DNA of 64,000 bases from Arthrobacter sp. ISL-72. GTDB lineage: Bacteria > Actinomycetota > Actinomycetes > Actinomycetales > Micrococcaceae. The stretch's first letter is position 1; each line of letters begins with the position of its first letter. The translations under genes and the position numbers were made by a program. The notes under the pieces are model-generated. The model was not told where the DNA came from. It saw nothing but the letters and a program-made list of their open reading frames with translations, and did no database searches. This document shows positions 1 to 9,346 of the stretch, one piece after another. The stretch covers positions 124,001 through 188,000 of the forward strand of contig NZ_JAGGPP010000004.1 in the NCBI RefSeq assembly GCF_018613755.1. Direction: 5' to 3'.

Positions 1-3000
1 CGCTCATCCGCCGGTATTGCTCCGTGCCGTCAGATTCAATGGCTACCGGCCTGGGGATCTCGGCCTCGTCATGTCCAATGGAATTCACCGGGTCCGCGGC
101 CGCGGCGACGTCAATTACGCCGTCGTACTGGTGCCAGACCCTTGCGCCGCGGGCGCGCAGCCTGTCGCCCAGGTCGGCCACGAGCGGATCAGCTCCCAGG
201 GCCTGTTCGCTTGCTGCTGCCCGGGAAGCCGGCGTCCCAAGATCGGTGTTGCCCGCGATCTCGCGGTCCAGCAGCTCGTAGAAGTCCAGGGCTCCGTGGC
301 TGAGCCTGCTGACGTCCAGGTCTTCCGGCTTGAAGCAGGTGAGGACGTGCAGGGAACGCCGTGCACGGGTCATGGCCAGCGCAAATTTAGCCCTCCCGCC
401 CTCGGCGGACAGGGGCCCGAAATTGTGGAGCGCGCGGCCGTGCGGGGTGCGGCCATAACCCGGGGAGAAGATCACATGGTCGCGGACCAGGCCCTGCGCG
501 CGCTCCAGGTCAACCACACGGAAGGACTCGGGCCCGGCCGTGAAGAAGCTTGCCAGCAGCGGGTAGTTTGGCAGCTGCAGCCGGATGGCTTCACCAATCC
601 GGGCCGCATGGCGGAGGCTTGCCGTGACCACGGCCAGGGAGGTCCGCGGCCGCAGGCGGGCATGTTCGAAGACAAGCGCCACCACGCGGTTGACCTCGGC
701 CACGGCGGATTCCACGCCTTCCTGGTCGGCGCTTGGAAGGCCGGTGCCGTCGGGAAGGTATTCCACCAGCAGGGCCCGGTCCAGTCCCGTCGCAGTCTGT
801 CCCTCGGGCAGCCTGCGGAGGCTGCCGTTGTAGAAGCTCTTGCTCAGCTGCAGGACGAGGTCTTCGTCGACCGCCCGGTAGACAGACGTCAGCCGCCGTG
901 TGGGCAGCACGGCGGACAAGGCCGTGTAGGCGCTCTCGACACTTTGGTGGGCCGGCTCCCCCGCGGCGAGCCGTTCGACGCCCACTGTGAAGGTCCGGGG
1001 GCTGGCGATTTTGTCATCCCCGAAAGCGATGACCTGCTTTGCCCGGGCGATGGCGGGAAGCACCGCCTGGAGCGACGTCGCTTCAGCGTCAAGGATGACC
1101 ACGGCGTCGAACTTCTGCTCGGCCGGGAGCAATCCGGTCATCAGGTAGGGGCTCACGGACCAGACCGGCACCAGCATCGGTACCAGCGCCGGGGCCTGCG
1201 CGGTGAGGGCCGCCAAGGTGACCCGGCCATCCTTAAGGAGGCTCCGGAGCAGGTCCGCCTGCCGCGGGTTTTCGGCGATGCCGGCGCGCCACCGTTCCGA
1301 CAGGGTCCAACGCAGCCGGGCTGCACCGCTGGCGATGTGTGCGTTGTCCGCCAAGCGATACTCTGCTTCCAGCTGCCGGAGGGCGTCGCCGTCGGACATG
1401 GCCAGATAATCGTCGCCGCTGATCATTGCTTCGAGCGCCGACTGCCACCAGGCCAGTTCCAGCTCTGAACCGACGGACTCTGCAGGCACTTCGCGGTCTG
1501 CCAGGTCTGCGAGCAGTTCCCCGAGCCCGTGTTCGCGCATGTTCTCGATGAGCAGCGTTCGCTCCGGAAGCGTCTTGAGCGTCCGGGTGTCGGCCACCAG
1601 CCGTTCCAGGCGTTCCATCAGTTCTTCATACGGAGTGTTCTGCAGGTCCCCGCCGGCCGCGGTGTGCTTCACGGCCGCGCCCAGCTGGCCGAGTTCGCGC
1701 TCAAGGCTGCGGTACATCACGTTTACTTCGCCCAGGCCTGACGGCACGGCGGGGTGCCGCTGGGTGGTGGCGTAGTTTGCCCAGCGTGCGCGCTGCTCCT
1801 GGACCAGCACCAGCGAACTGTGCAGGTCGGCAATGTGCACGCCCGGCCGGACGTATTCCTTGGCAACGCGGCGCAGCCGGGAGCGCTGCATGGAAGGCAT
1901 CTCGATGTTCCGTTCACGCCGCCAGGGGGAAGACGCGGTCGCGGAGATCAGGTCGTGCACGGGCCTGTCGAAGATGTCCGGGGTGAATTTGTCCAGGCTC
2001 TCCCTGACCGCCATCAGCAGCTCGAGCTGTTCGCCCCACTCGGCAAACGTGGAACCGAGTCGGATCTGGGCGTGCTCGGCAACATCCTTCATGCGGTTGC
2101 GAAGCACGGGAAGGTTCTTCTCAACCGCGCGCGCAACATCCTGCGCTTCCTCGGTTTCCTTGCGGGTCAGGAGCCGCGCACCGTGCCAGGGGCTGGCCGT
2201 GGAGGCCCGGCTGAAGCTCCCCAGTTCGGCAGCGCGGTGAAGGCGGCCGGCAAGTTCGTCGCGGTCCCGGATGTTGTCCAGGACACTCCGCTTCAGCCGC
2301 ACCGTGGTGGACGGCGCCGGCTGGATGGAGGTCAGCTCGGCCAGCGACTGCATGGCCTGGTACGGCGAGCAGCCCCAGCGCTGGCGGACGTTGTGCAGCG
2401 AGGCTACGTGGTCCATGAGCGCGTGCCGGTGCTCCGCAAGCGTGGTGTGCAGGTTCTCGAGCTGGGGCTGGAGGGACTTCTCATTGCGGACAATGGCCCG
2501 CACCAGCTGCCCCTTGAGCTGCAGCGGCGTTGCCGTTCCGGACAGCGCAAACAGGATGGACTCCAGGCCCAGCGTTTCAAGCTGGCCCGCGATCCCGCTG
2601 AGGCTGGCCCGGCGGTCACCGACCACCAGGACGGTCTTGCCTTCGTCCACCAGCGCGCCGATGGTGTTGATCGCCGTCTGGGTCTGGCCTGTTCCCGGCG
2701 GGCTGCTGACAAGGAGGGAATCCCCCGCGCGAACGGCGTCCACCACATACTGCTGGTCAGCGTCGGCGTCGAGGAGCAGCAGCTCGTCGGCCGGATCCCG
2801 CTGGTCAATGTCCTGGAAGCGGTCTTCGGCCAGCTGGGGCACGTCCACGGCCTCGCCGGCTGCGGCCCGGGCTAGGGCGGCAACCAGGGCGTTGTTCTGG
2901 TTGATCCACGGGTCGTCGAGGTTCCCGGAAAGGTCGGCGAACGTGGAAACGAGCAGGTTGTGCTCCACTTCGGCGCCGTGGATTGGCTTGATGAGGGTGC

Positions 3001-3565
3001 CCAGGCGGTCCAGGACAGGCTGGGGATCGAACCGGGCGGTGCTGTAGGCCATTCGGGTCACGGCGTTGACGTCGAAGACGATGCCGTGGATGCTCTTCAG
3101 GTGCCGGATGAGCGCCGGGTTGATGTGGGCCTGCTCCGTCAGCTGGAGCTCATAGTCGTCCTCGCCCGGACGGATCGTGAGGGAAATGGCGGTGAGCATG
3201 ACCGGGGCCGAGACCCGCTGGGGCTTGCCGCCCACAGCCGACGTCCAGGTCACTGTGCCGGCCGAAAAGTACCCTGCATCAATGCCGCGGTCGTTGCCCA
3301 GCTCGAAAATCTTGGAGCGAAGGTTGCGCGAAGCCCTCGCCGCGACGACGTACTGATCATGGTCGCGGATCAGGGTGGAAAGGCGGGTGCGCCTGCCGGC
3401 CATGAGCTGCGCCAGCCCGGACGGGTGCGCGTGCGTGAGGTCGATGGAGCCTTCCGGCGTTTTGGTGAAGCGCAGCATCGTGTCTGCTCCGGTGACCGGC
3501 TTAAGCCCCGACAGCCACTTCCTGAGCTCCTCGGAGCCCTCAGGGAGGCCTTGAACAACTGACAC
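1..3565 (-). CDS. Large SF1 helicase-like protein with degenerate ATPase motifs and C-terminal nuclease-like domain (partial, 3' end beyond window)
   Basis: An open frame of 1188 codons runs off the left edge, so the C-terminus is missing. The GTG start at 3565 is chosen because AAGAAGG lies about 5 bases upstream; an in-frame ATG at 3616 lacks such a site. The layout resembles AAA_11/AAA_12 superfamily 1 helicases (COG1112 type). The P-loop at residues 289-297 reads PPGTGQTQT, with Gln294 where the catalytic Lys should be. The motif II position (plus strand near 1080-1108) reads VVILDAEATS rather than DEAxQ, and the following motif reads FGDDKIASP rather than GDPKQLPP. Downstream MTRARRSLHVLT resembles the C-terminal helicase motif. 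The last visible residues carry GVIDVA and PVAIESDG, like the MTES_1575/Vsr-type nuclease domain that ends many such helicases. ATP hydrolysis is doubtful; a role in DNA processing or defence is inference. Confidence 0.75.
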   Translation of the reverse strand, partial: MSVVQGLPEGSEELRKWLSGLKPVTGADTMLRFTKTPEGSIDLTHAHPSGLAQLMAGRRTRLSTLIRDHDQYVVAARASRNLRSKIFELGNDRGIDAGYFSAGTVTWTSAVGGKPQRVSAPVMLTAISLTIRPGEDDYELQLTEQAHINPALIRHLKSIHGIVFDVNAVTRMAYSTARFDPQPVLDRLGTLIKPIHGAEVEHNLLVSTFADLSGNLDDPWINQNNALVAALARAAAGEAVDVPQLAEDRFQDIDQRDPADELLLLDADADQQYVVDAVRAGDSLLVSSPPGTGQTQTAINTIGALVDEGKTVLVVGDRRASLSGIAGQLETLGLESILFALSGTATPLQLKGQLVRAIVRNEKSLQPQLENLHTTLAEHRHALMDHVASLHNVRQRWGCSPYQAMQSLAELTSIQPAPSTTVRLKRSVLDNIRDRDELAGRLHRAAELGSFSRASTASPWHGARLLTRKETEEAQDVARAVEKNLPVLRNRMKDVAEHAQIRLGSTFAEWGEQLELLMAVRESLDKFTPDIFDRPVHDLISATASSPWRRERNIEMPSMQRSRLRRVAKEYVRPGVHIADLHSSLVLVQEQRARWANYATTQRHPAVPSGLGEVNVMYRSLERELGQLGAAVKHTAAGGDLQNTPYEELMERLERLVADTRTLKTLPERTLLIENMREHGLGELLADLADREVPAESVGSELELAWWQSALEAMISGDDYLAMSDGDALRQLEAEYRLADNAHIASGAARLRWTLSERWRAGIAENPRQADLLRSLLKDGRVTLAALTAQAPALVPMLVPVWSVSPYLMTGLLPAEQKFDAVVILDAEATSLQAVLPAIARAKQVIAFGDDKIASPRTFTVGVERLAAGEPAHQSVESAYTALSAVLPTRRLTSVYRAVDEDLVLQLSKSFYNGSLRRLPEGQTATGLDRALLVEYLPDGTGLPSADQEGVESAVAEVNRVVALVFEHARLRPRTSLAVVTASLRHAARIGEAIRLQLPNYPLLASFFTAGPESFRVVDLERAQGLVRDHVIFSPGYGRTPHGRALHNFGPLSAEGGRAKFALAMTRARRSLHVLTCFKPEDLDVSRLSHGALDFYELLDREIAGNTDLGTPASRAAASEQALGADPLVADLGDRLRARGARVWHQYDGVIDVAAAADPVNSIGHDEAEIPRPVAIESDGTEQYRRMS

Positions 3566-3619
3566 TACTGCCTTCTTTTCTGCGCTTGCACGTGACGCCC
3601 TGGACCATACCGGCATACT

Positions 3620-3636
3620 TTCGAGCGTAGCTCGAA
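3620..3636. promoter_or_regulatory. Perfect 7-bp inverted repeat upstream of the helicase-like gene
   Basis: TTCGAGC and GCTCGAA flank a 3-base spacer, 55 bases upstream of the GTG start. It partly resembles actinobacterial LexA boxes (GAAC-N4-GTTC) but differs in the core bases and spacer. It could be an operator or a transcript hairpin. Confidence 0.35.
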
Positions 3637-3707
3637 TCGGAGCCCAGTGAGAGACCGCAACACTGGGACGGGCATAAATTGCGCCGGATTTAGGGAGAAT
3701 AAAGCAA

Positions 3708-3739
3708 AGTGGCCGGCCTCATCGCTGAGACCGGCCACT
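3708..3739 (-). terminator. Intrinsic terminator after guaA
   Basis: The arms AGTGGCCGG and CCGGCCACT enclose a second small stem (CTCA/TGAG). On the minus strand the hairpin is followed by TTGCTTTATT. It lies just past the guaA stop codon. Confidence 0.55.
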
Positions 3740-3746
3740 CATGGTG

Positions 3747-5336
3747 CTATTCCCACTCGATGGTTCCCGGCGGCTTGCTGGTGACGTCCAGCACCACCCG
3801 GTTGACGCCTTCCACCTCGTTGGTGATGCGGTTGGAGATCTTCGCCAGCAGGTCGTACGGAAGCCGTGACCAGTCGGCCGTCATGGCGTCCTCGGACGAA
3901 ACAGGACGAAGAACAATCGGGTGTCCGTAGGTGCGGCCGTCACCCTGGACGCCGACGCTGCGGACGTCTGCCAGGAGCACAACAGGCATCTGCCATACGT
4001 CGTTGTCCAGGCCGGCTGCGGTCAGTTCGGCTCGGGCAATCGCGTCGGCCTTCCGCAGCAGGTCCAGGCGCTCCTTGGTGACTTCGCCGACGATGCGGAT
4101 CCCGAGGCCGGGGCCGGGGAACGGCTGGCGGCCGACGATTTCCTGCGGCAGTCCCAGCTGGGCGCCGACAGCGCGGACCTCGTCCTTGAACAGAGCGCGA
4201 AGCGGCTCGACAAGCTCGAACTGCAGGTCCTCGGGCAGACCGCCCACGTTGTGGTGGCTCTTGATGTTGGCCGCACCTTCGCCGCCGCCGGATTCGACGA
4301 CGTCCGGGTACAGGGTTCCCTGGACCAGGAACTTGATCTTTTCGCCGTGCGCGGCGGCCTCGGCGATGATCGCCAGTTCGGCTTCTTCGAACGCACGGAT
4401 GAACTCGCGGCCGATGATCTTGCGCTTGGTCTCGGGGTCGCTGACACCGGCAAGGGCGGCCTGAAAGCGCTCCTGCTCGTTGGCGACGTACAGCTTGACG
4501 CCGGTGGCAGCAACGAAGTCGCGTTCGACCTGTTCTGCTTCACCTTCGCGCAGCAGGCCGTGGTCCACGAACACGCAGGTCAGCTGGTCGCCCACTGCGC
4601 GCTGGACCAGGGCGGCGGCAACGGCCGAGTCCACGCCGCCGGAGAGGCCGCAGATGACCCTGGCGTCGCCGATCTGCTTGCGGATGCGTTCGACCTGTTC
4701 CTCAAGGATGTTGCCCGTGGTCCAGTTCGGCTCGAGCTTGGCGCCCTTGAACAGGAAGTTCTCCAGGACCTGCTGGCCGTGGGCCGAGTGTTTCACCTCG
4801 GGGTGCCACTGCACGCCGTAGAGGGACTTCTCTTCGTTGGCGAAAGCCGCGACGGGAGCGCCGGCCGTGGTGGCCAGGACATCAAAGCCCTCCGGGGCCT
4901 CGTGAACGGAATCGCCGTGGCTCATCCAGGTGTTCTGGTGGTGCGGCACGCCCTCGAGGATGGACCGGGCCTCCCCTACGGTGGTGGCTTCCGTGGCGCC
5001 GTACTCGCGCAGGCCGGTCTGGGCCACGGTGCCGCCCAACGCGTTGGCCATGGCCTGGAAGCCGTAGCAGATGCCGAACACAGGGACCCCGGCTTCAAAC
5101 AGGTCGGCGCCCACGCTCGGTGCGCCTTCCGCGTACACGCTGGAAGGTCCACCCGAAAGGATGATGGCGGCGGGGTTCTTGGCCAGCAGCTGCTCGGTGC
5201 TGTAGGTATGCGGAACCACTTCCGAATACACATTCGCTTCCCGGACGCGGCGGGCAATCAGCTGCGCGTACTGGGCACCGTAGTCAACAACCAGCACCGG
5301 CTTCTGGGAAGTCTGGGATGCAGAGGGAGTAGTCAC
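3747..5336 (-). CDS. guaA: GMP synthase (glutamine-hydrolysing)
   Basis: It converts XMP, glutamine and ATP to GMP in the cytoplasm, the last step of GMP synthesis. The 529 residues match the usual length of about 520. The N-terminal class I glutamine amidotransferase shows the nucleophile Cys in GICYGF and the His-Glu pair in HPEV. The ATP-pyrophosphatase half begins near residue 230 with the PP-loop SGGVDS. The C-terminus [13 protein letters not shown] and the ending GTIEWE are typical of GuaA. The downstream hairpin makes it the end of its transcript. guaB and guaB3 lie 4-9 kb away on the same strand, consistent with the actinobacterial purine neighbourhood. Confidence 0.97.
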   Translation of the reverse strand: MTTPSASQTSQKPVLVVDYGAQYAQLIARRVREANVYSEVVPHTYSTEQLLAKNPAAIILSGGPSSVYAEGAPSVGADLFEAGVPVFGICYGFQAMANALGGTVAQTGLREYGATEATTVGEARSILEGVPHHQNTWMSHGDSVHEAPEGFDVLATTAGAPVAAFANEEKSLYGVQWHPEVKHSAHGQQVLENFLFKGAKLEPNWTTGNILEEQVERIRKQIGDARVICGLSGGVDSAVAAALVQRAVGDQLTCVFVDHGLLREGEAEQVERDFVAATGVKLYVANEQERFQAALAGVSDPETKRKIIGREFIRAFEEAELAIIAEAAAHGEKIKFLVQGTLYPDVVESGGGEGAANIKSHHNVGGLPEDLQFELVEPLRALFKDEVRAVGAQLGLPQEIVGRQPFPGPGLGIRIVGEVTKERLDLLRKADAIARAELTAAGLDNDVWQMPVVLLADVRSVGVQGDGRTYGHPIVLRPVSSEDAMTADWSRLPYDLLAKISNRITNEVEGVNRVVLDVTSKPPGTIEWE

Positions 5337-5443
5337 CGTCCTAGACTACTTGGGCGTTTGCCGCGTCGCACCTTGAGACGGCCGCCCCGGGCCCGAATCG
5401 GCCCCGGGCGTTAGGGATCTCACACCGCGGGCGGCTGCTTCAG

Positions 5444-5956
5444 TCAGTAGCGCTTGGACGCCTGCGGATTCGCGGCGAGTTCCGCCTCCACCTCCGCGTG
5501 GAACTTCTTCTCCACGATGAAGGACAGGAACGGCACCACACCGCCCAGGGCCAGCAGGATCAGTTTCGCGAACGGCCACCGCATCAGCGACCAGAGGCGG
5601 AAGTTGGACATCAGGTACACGACGTACATCCAGCCGTGCACAATCAGCACGGCGACGGACAGGTTCACTCCGCCCAGGACACCCTGCGGCTCGGCGTCGG
5701 CGAATCCGAAGCCAAACGGCTGGCCGGTGACCGCGTTGGTTCCGCCTGCGAACAGGTACTGGCCGAAGCCGTACCGCACCACCAGCTCGGCGCAGAGCAG
5801 CAGCAGCATTGCGCCTGTCAGGTATGCCATGACTTTGTAGAACTTGAGGGCAGACCGGATCTGGGCTTCCGTCCCGCCGAACCGGCGCTTCTTTACGGTG
5901 CCTGACCCGCTGGTCTTGGACGGCTGGGGCTGGATGGCCGGCTTGGGATCGATCAT
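5444..5956 (-). CDS. DUF3817 integral membrane protein
   Basis: A 170-residue protein of unknown function. A charged, proline-rich N-terminus of about 35 residues is followed by three hydrophobic segments (roughly residues 42-62, 95-118 and 128-148) and a charged C-terminal tail. The pattern matches the DUF3817 family, common in actinobacteria and often found next to guaA. Its start ATG overlaps the stop codon of the upstream SURF1 gene by 4 bases, so the two are probably translationally coupled. Linkage to SURF1 hints at a role near the respiratory chain, but that is inference. A GC-rich imperfect hairpin near 5385-5410 lies between it and guaA. Confidence 0.8.
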   Translation of the reverse strand: MIDPKPAIQPQPSKTSGSGTVKKRRFGGTEAQIRSALKFYKVMAYLTGAMLLLLCAELVVRYGFGQYLFAGGTNAVTGQPFGFGFADAEPQGVLGGVNLSVAVLIVHGWMYVVYLMSNFRLWSLMRWPFAKLILLALGGVVPFLSFIVEKKFHAEVEAELAANPQASKRY

Positions 5957-6870
5957 GGCTGTACCTTTTGTTCGGACGGGCTGGATTGCTGTGGCGGGAC
6001 GGCGGTGTGCTGTTCGGCCTGCGGAGGATCTTCCGTGCTTTCGAGGTTCTCGAGGGGCTCGTCGTGGTCATGGTGGTCGTGGTGCTCGTCGTCGAACTCG
6101 TCCTCGAGGTCGCGGCGGTAGTCGTCCTTGACCATCCGCCACCAGATGAACAACGCAAAACCGGCAAACACGATCCACTCCGCGGAGTAGAAGAGGTTGA
6201 GCCAGTTCACCTGCTGGGGCGGAGGCTGCGGACCGATGTTCAGGGGCTTGAGTTCGCCGTTGACCGCCGAGGCGCTCACGTCGGTGCCGCCGGCAAGCTC
6301 GGATGTTGCCGCCACAAATCCCGGGTAGCTGCTGACTTCCCAGACATTGATCAGTTCCGCCACGGATACAGCGGTAGCACGCCCTGGTTCGGGGGCGGTG
6401 TTCGGCACCGGGGCTTCGGACGGCAGGAGCCGTCCCGTCAGTTCAATAGTGCCCGACGGCGGTGCGTCTGCTTCCGCCGGGTCAGCCACCCACCCGCGGG
6501 CCACCGGTATCCACGTCCGGGGCGATGCCGCAGCGCCGCTCAGGGCAGGGGCATCCTGCACGGAGAAGGCCGAGACCACCCAGTACCCCGTGGCGCCGCC
6601 GTTGAGGCGGCCCGGGACGAGCACCTGCTTGCCGGGGTCATAGGATCCGGTGGCGGTGACCATCTGGTCCGCCACGGAACCGTGAAAGAACTCACCCGGC
6701 TGGAGCACCTTGATGAGGGGCTTGACGTCCTCGGTGCCGGTGGAAACCGGCGCTTCAGGCCGGGTCGACCGGCCGAATTGCCACTGGCTCAGCAGCACAA
6801 AAACCCCGGAAATGACGATCGCAAACACCAGGCCTGCGATCCAGCGGGGTTTAAGGGCAGTTTTCAACAC
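5953..6870 (-). CDS. SURF1 family cytochrome oxidase biogenesis protein
   Basis: SURF1 (Shy1) proteins assist assembly or heme insertion of aa3-type cytochrome c oxidase in the membrane. The 305 residues show the family topology: an N-terminal membrane segment (about residues 11-32) ending in LLSQWQFGR, a large extracytoplasmic domain, and a C-terminal membrane segment (FAGFALFIWWRMV) near residue 240. The end is acidic and His-rich. The GTG start at 6870 gives the usual N-terminus. The gene overlaps the DUF3817 gene by ATGA. The oxidase genes themselves are not in the window. Confidence 0.88.
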   Translation of the reverse strand: MLKTALKPRWIAGLVFAIVISGVFVLLSQWQFGRSTRPEAPVSTGTEDVKPLIKVLQPGEFFHGSVADQMVTATGSYDPGKQVLVPGRLNGGATGYWVVSAFSVQDAPALSGAAASPRTWIPVARGWVADPAEADAPPSGTIELTGRLLPSEAPVPNTAPEPGRATAVSVAELINVWEVSSYPGFVAATSELAGGTDVSASAVNGELKPLNIGPQPPPQQVNWLNLFYSAEWIVFAGFALFIWWRMVKDDYRRDLEDEFDDEHHDHHDHDEPLENLESTEDPPQAEQHTAVPPQQSSPSEQKVQP

Positions 6871-6918
6871 ACATTAACCGTACTTCGTCCTCCTGTAGAA
6901 CAACGAAACGGGCCAATA

Positions 6919-7407
6919 TTAGTGGTCGAAGAACACCAGGCTGGAGTTGATGAGCTCAGCGATCACCTCGGCGTCGTAGGCCCGGCGCAGGGATTCCCGG
7001 AACGATTCCTTTGACAGTGAGCGGGCCAGGGTGGCCAGGACCTCAAGGTGGTCGGAGAAGGAACTTGCCGGCGTCGCAATCAGCAGGATGACCGTTGCCG
7101 GCCCGTCTGCCGCCCCGAAATCCAGCGCCTTTCCGTATTTGGTGATCCCCACTGCTATCGAGGTCCGGGACACGAACTCGCTCCGGGCGTGGGGCAGCCC
7201 GACTCCCCCGGGCAGGCCGGTGGCGAGCTGGTGTTCACGGGCATTGACGTGCTTGAGGAAGCCATCCAGGTCGGACACCCGTCCCGCTGCGAAGAGCCGT
7301 TCCGCAAGCTGCGTTGCCGCGTCCGCTTTGTCCGCGGCATCAAGCTCGAGAATCACCATTTCCGGGGTGGTGAGTTCGGCATCGTACCGATCCAGTGGTT
7401 CCGCCAA
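6919..7407 (-). CDS. PTS fructose-type EIIA domain protein (orphan)
   Basis: A 162-residue single-domain protein of the PTS_EIIA_2 family. These proteins accept phosphate from HPr on a His and pass it to a sugar-specific EIIB. The phosphorylation site is visible as GVGLPHARSEF near residue 70. No EIIB, EIIC, HPr or EI gene lies nearby, so this is an orphan EIIA that either serves a transporter elsewhere or is regulatory. It lies 47 bases downstream of glpD on the same strand and may be cotranscribed with it, which would suggest a link between PTS phosphorylation and glycerol use; that is inference. Confidence 0.85.
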   Translation of the reverse strand: MAEPLDRYDAELTTPEMVILELDAADKADAATQLAERLFAAGRVSDLDGFLKHVNAREHQLATGLPGGVGLPHARSEFVSRTSIAVGITKYGKALDFGAADGPATVILLIATPASSFSDHLEVLATLARSLSKESFRESLRRAYDAEVIAELINSSLVFFDH

Positions 7408-7454
7408 GAGGTGTCCCTTCAGTGAGGCAGGAGGCGGCGCGCATCAAGCATCCG

Positions 7455-9206
7455 TCACCGCAGCGGCACAATGTCCTCGACGCCCAGGCGAGCGGCGTCG
7501 GCAGATTCATCGTCAGGCTGCTGCTGGCTGAGCCGTTCGGCTTCCACCCGGGCGAGGTAATGCTTGATTTCGCTTTCGCGCTGCGCGTCGCTCCAGCCAA
7601 GAATTTCTCCCATCAGCTTAGCGACTACCGGGACGGCGGACACACCGCGGTCCCAGGACTCGATGGAAATGCGGGTCCTGCGCGTCAATACGTCGTGAAC
7701 ATGACGGGCCCCTTCGTGTGTGGCCGCGTACACTGCCTCGGCCTGGAGGTAGTCGTCCGCGCCGGGCAGCGGTTCGGCCAGTGCCGGATTCTCCTTGATC
7801 AGCGCCAGGACTTCCGTGGCCATGGATCCGTACCGGTTGAGCAGGTGTTCAATCCGGGCGACGTGGACGCCGGTCTCCTCCGCCGTCCTGTTGCGTCGGT
7901 TCCAGGCCGCCTTGAACCCGTTGGCCCCGAGCAGCGGGATGGAATCGGTGCAGCTGGGCGGGACGCGTTCGTCCATGCTCCGGGTCGCCTCATCCACCGC
8001 GTCCTTGGCCATGACGCGGTAGGTGGTCCATTTTCCGCCGGCCACCACCACGAGGCCGGGCACCGGGTGGGCCACCACATGTTCGCGGGAAAGCTTGGCC
8101 GTGGAGTCATTCTCCCCCGCCAGGAGCGGACGCAGGCCGGCGTAGACGCCTTCCACGTCCTCCCTGGTCAGCGGCCGCTTGAGCACCTTGTTGACGTGTT
8201 CGAGGATGTAGTCAATGTCCTTGCTGGACGCCGCCGGGTGGGCCTTGTCCAGGTGCCAGTCAGTGTCGGTGGTTCCGATGATCCAGTGCCGGCCCCACGG
8301 AATAACGAACAGCACGGATTTCTCGGTCCGCAGGATCAGGCCGACGGTCGACTGGAACCGGTCGCGCGGCACCACAAGGTGGATGCCCTTGGATGCACGG
8401 ACTTTCAGCTGTCCGCGCTCCGTCACCATGGCCTGGGTTTCGTCGGTCCACACGCCGGTGGCGTTGATGACCTGCTTGGCCCTGATGCTGAAGGTGGAGC
8501 CGTCCTCACGGTTGACCACCTTGGCGCCCACCACCCGCTCGCCCTCGCGCAGGAAGTCGACCACCGCCGTCTGGTTCACGGCGTGGGCCCCGTAATAGGC
8601 GGCCGTCCGGACCAGGTTCGCCACGTACTTCGCGTCGTCAACCTGGCCGTCGTAGTACCGGATGGATCCGACGAACGCGTCATCCTTCAGGCTGGGCGCG
8701 GCGCGCAAGGTGCCGCGGCGGGTCAGGTGCTTGTGGAAGGGAACCCCCCGCTTGTGGCCGCCGGAGATCGACATGGCGTCGTAGAGCGCAATTCCCGCAC
8801 CGACATAGGGCCGTTCCAGGAAGGGCCGGGTCAGGGGGTAGAGGAAGGGTACGGGCCGGGCGAGGTGCGGGGCGATCTCCGAGAGGAGCAGGCCGCGTTC
8901 ATGGAGCGCTTCCTTGACCAGGCCGAAGTCCAGCATTTCAAGGTAGCGCAGCCCGCCGTGAATCAGTTTGGAGGAGCGCGACGACGTCCCTGCAGCCCAG
9001 TCGCTGGCCTCAACGATTCCCACACTCAGCCCCCGTGTCACGGCGTCGAGTGCGGCACCGGTGCCCACGATGCCGCCGCCGACGATGAGGATGTCGAGTT
9101 CCTTGCCCGGCTCCATCGTTGCCTTGAGCGCTGCAAGCGATGCTTCCCTGGCGGCCGGGCCGAGGGCCCCCTGGGGAAAGGACGGGTTACCGGAAGAACT
9201 GTTCAT
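7455..9206 (-). CDS. glpD: Aerobic glycerol-3-phosphate dehydrogenase (FAD-dependent)
   Basis: It oxidises sn-glycerol 3-phosphate to dihydroxyacetone phosphate at the membrane and feeds electrons to quinone. The 583 residues fit the actinobacterial GlpD length. The FAD-binding fold is near the N-terminus (DILIVGGGIVGTGAALDAV), followed by SRSSKLIHGGLRYLE. Further typical stretches are WRHWIIGTTDTDW-like segments in mid-protein and the C-terminal DAO_C domain with a tail near SQQQPDDESA. Two ATG codons lie two apart; 9206 is preferred because GGAGG is 7 bases upstream, while for 9212 it would be only 1 base away. The orphan EIIA gene follows. Confidence 0.95.
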   Translation of the reverse strand: MNSSSGNPSFPQGALGPAAREASLAALKATMEPGKELDILIVGGGIVGTGAALDAVTRGLSVGIVEASDWAAGTSSRSSKLIHGGLRYLEMLDFGLVKEALHERGLLLSEIAPHLARPVPFLYPLTRPFLERPYVGAGIALYDAMSISGGHKRGVPFHKHLTRRGTLRAAPSLKDDAFVGSIRYYDGQVDDAKYVANLVRTAAYYGAHAVNQTAVVDFLREGERVVGAKVVNREDGSTFSIRAKQVINATGVWTDETQAMVTERGQLKVRASKGIHLVVPRDRFQSTVGLILRTEKSVLFVIPWGRHWIIGTTDTDWHLDKAHPAASSKDIDYILEHVNKVLKRPLTREDVEGVYAGLRPLLAGENDSTAKLSREHVVAHPVPGLVVVAGGKWTTYRVMAKDAVDEATRSMDERVPPSCTDSIPLLGANGFKAAWNRRNRTAEETGVHVARIEHLLNRYGSMATEVLALIKENPALAEPLPGADDYLQAEAVYAATHEGARHVHDVLTRRTRISIESWDRGVSAVPVVAKLMGEILGWSDAQRESEIKHYLARVEAERLSQQQPDDESADAARLGVEDIVPLR

Positions 9207-9295
9207 TGTCATGCCTCCATCCGCTTCAAACCTCGTAGTTCACCAGACTACTTGCTGGGCATGCGGATGGGCAGGGCCCGCCTGCGCTCAGCGGC

Positions 9296-9340
9296 GCCGG
9301 TCCCGGCGGGTGCGCCGGGGCGTCAATCTCCGGGACCGGC
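9296..9340 (-). terminator. Hairpin downstream of guaB3
   Basis: Perfect 11-bp arms GCCGGTCCCGG and CCGGGACCGGC enclose a 23-base loop directly after the guaB3 stop codon. There is no clear T run on the minus strand, so termination may be weak. Confidence 0.4.
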
Positions 9341-9346
9341 CCAGCC

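Noticed and set aside
17..2875. Long open frames on the plus strand (up to 483 codons)
   Set aside because: They are antisense to the helicase-like gene, Arg/Gly-rich, and match no family; high GC creates them.
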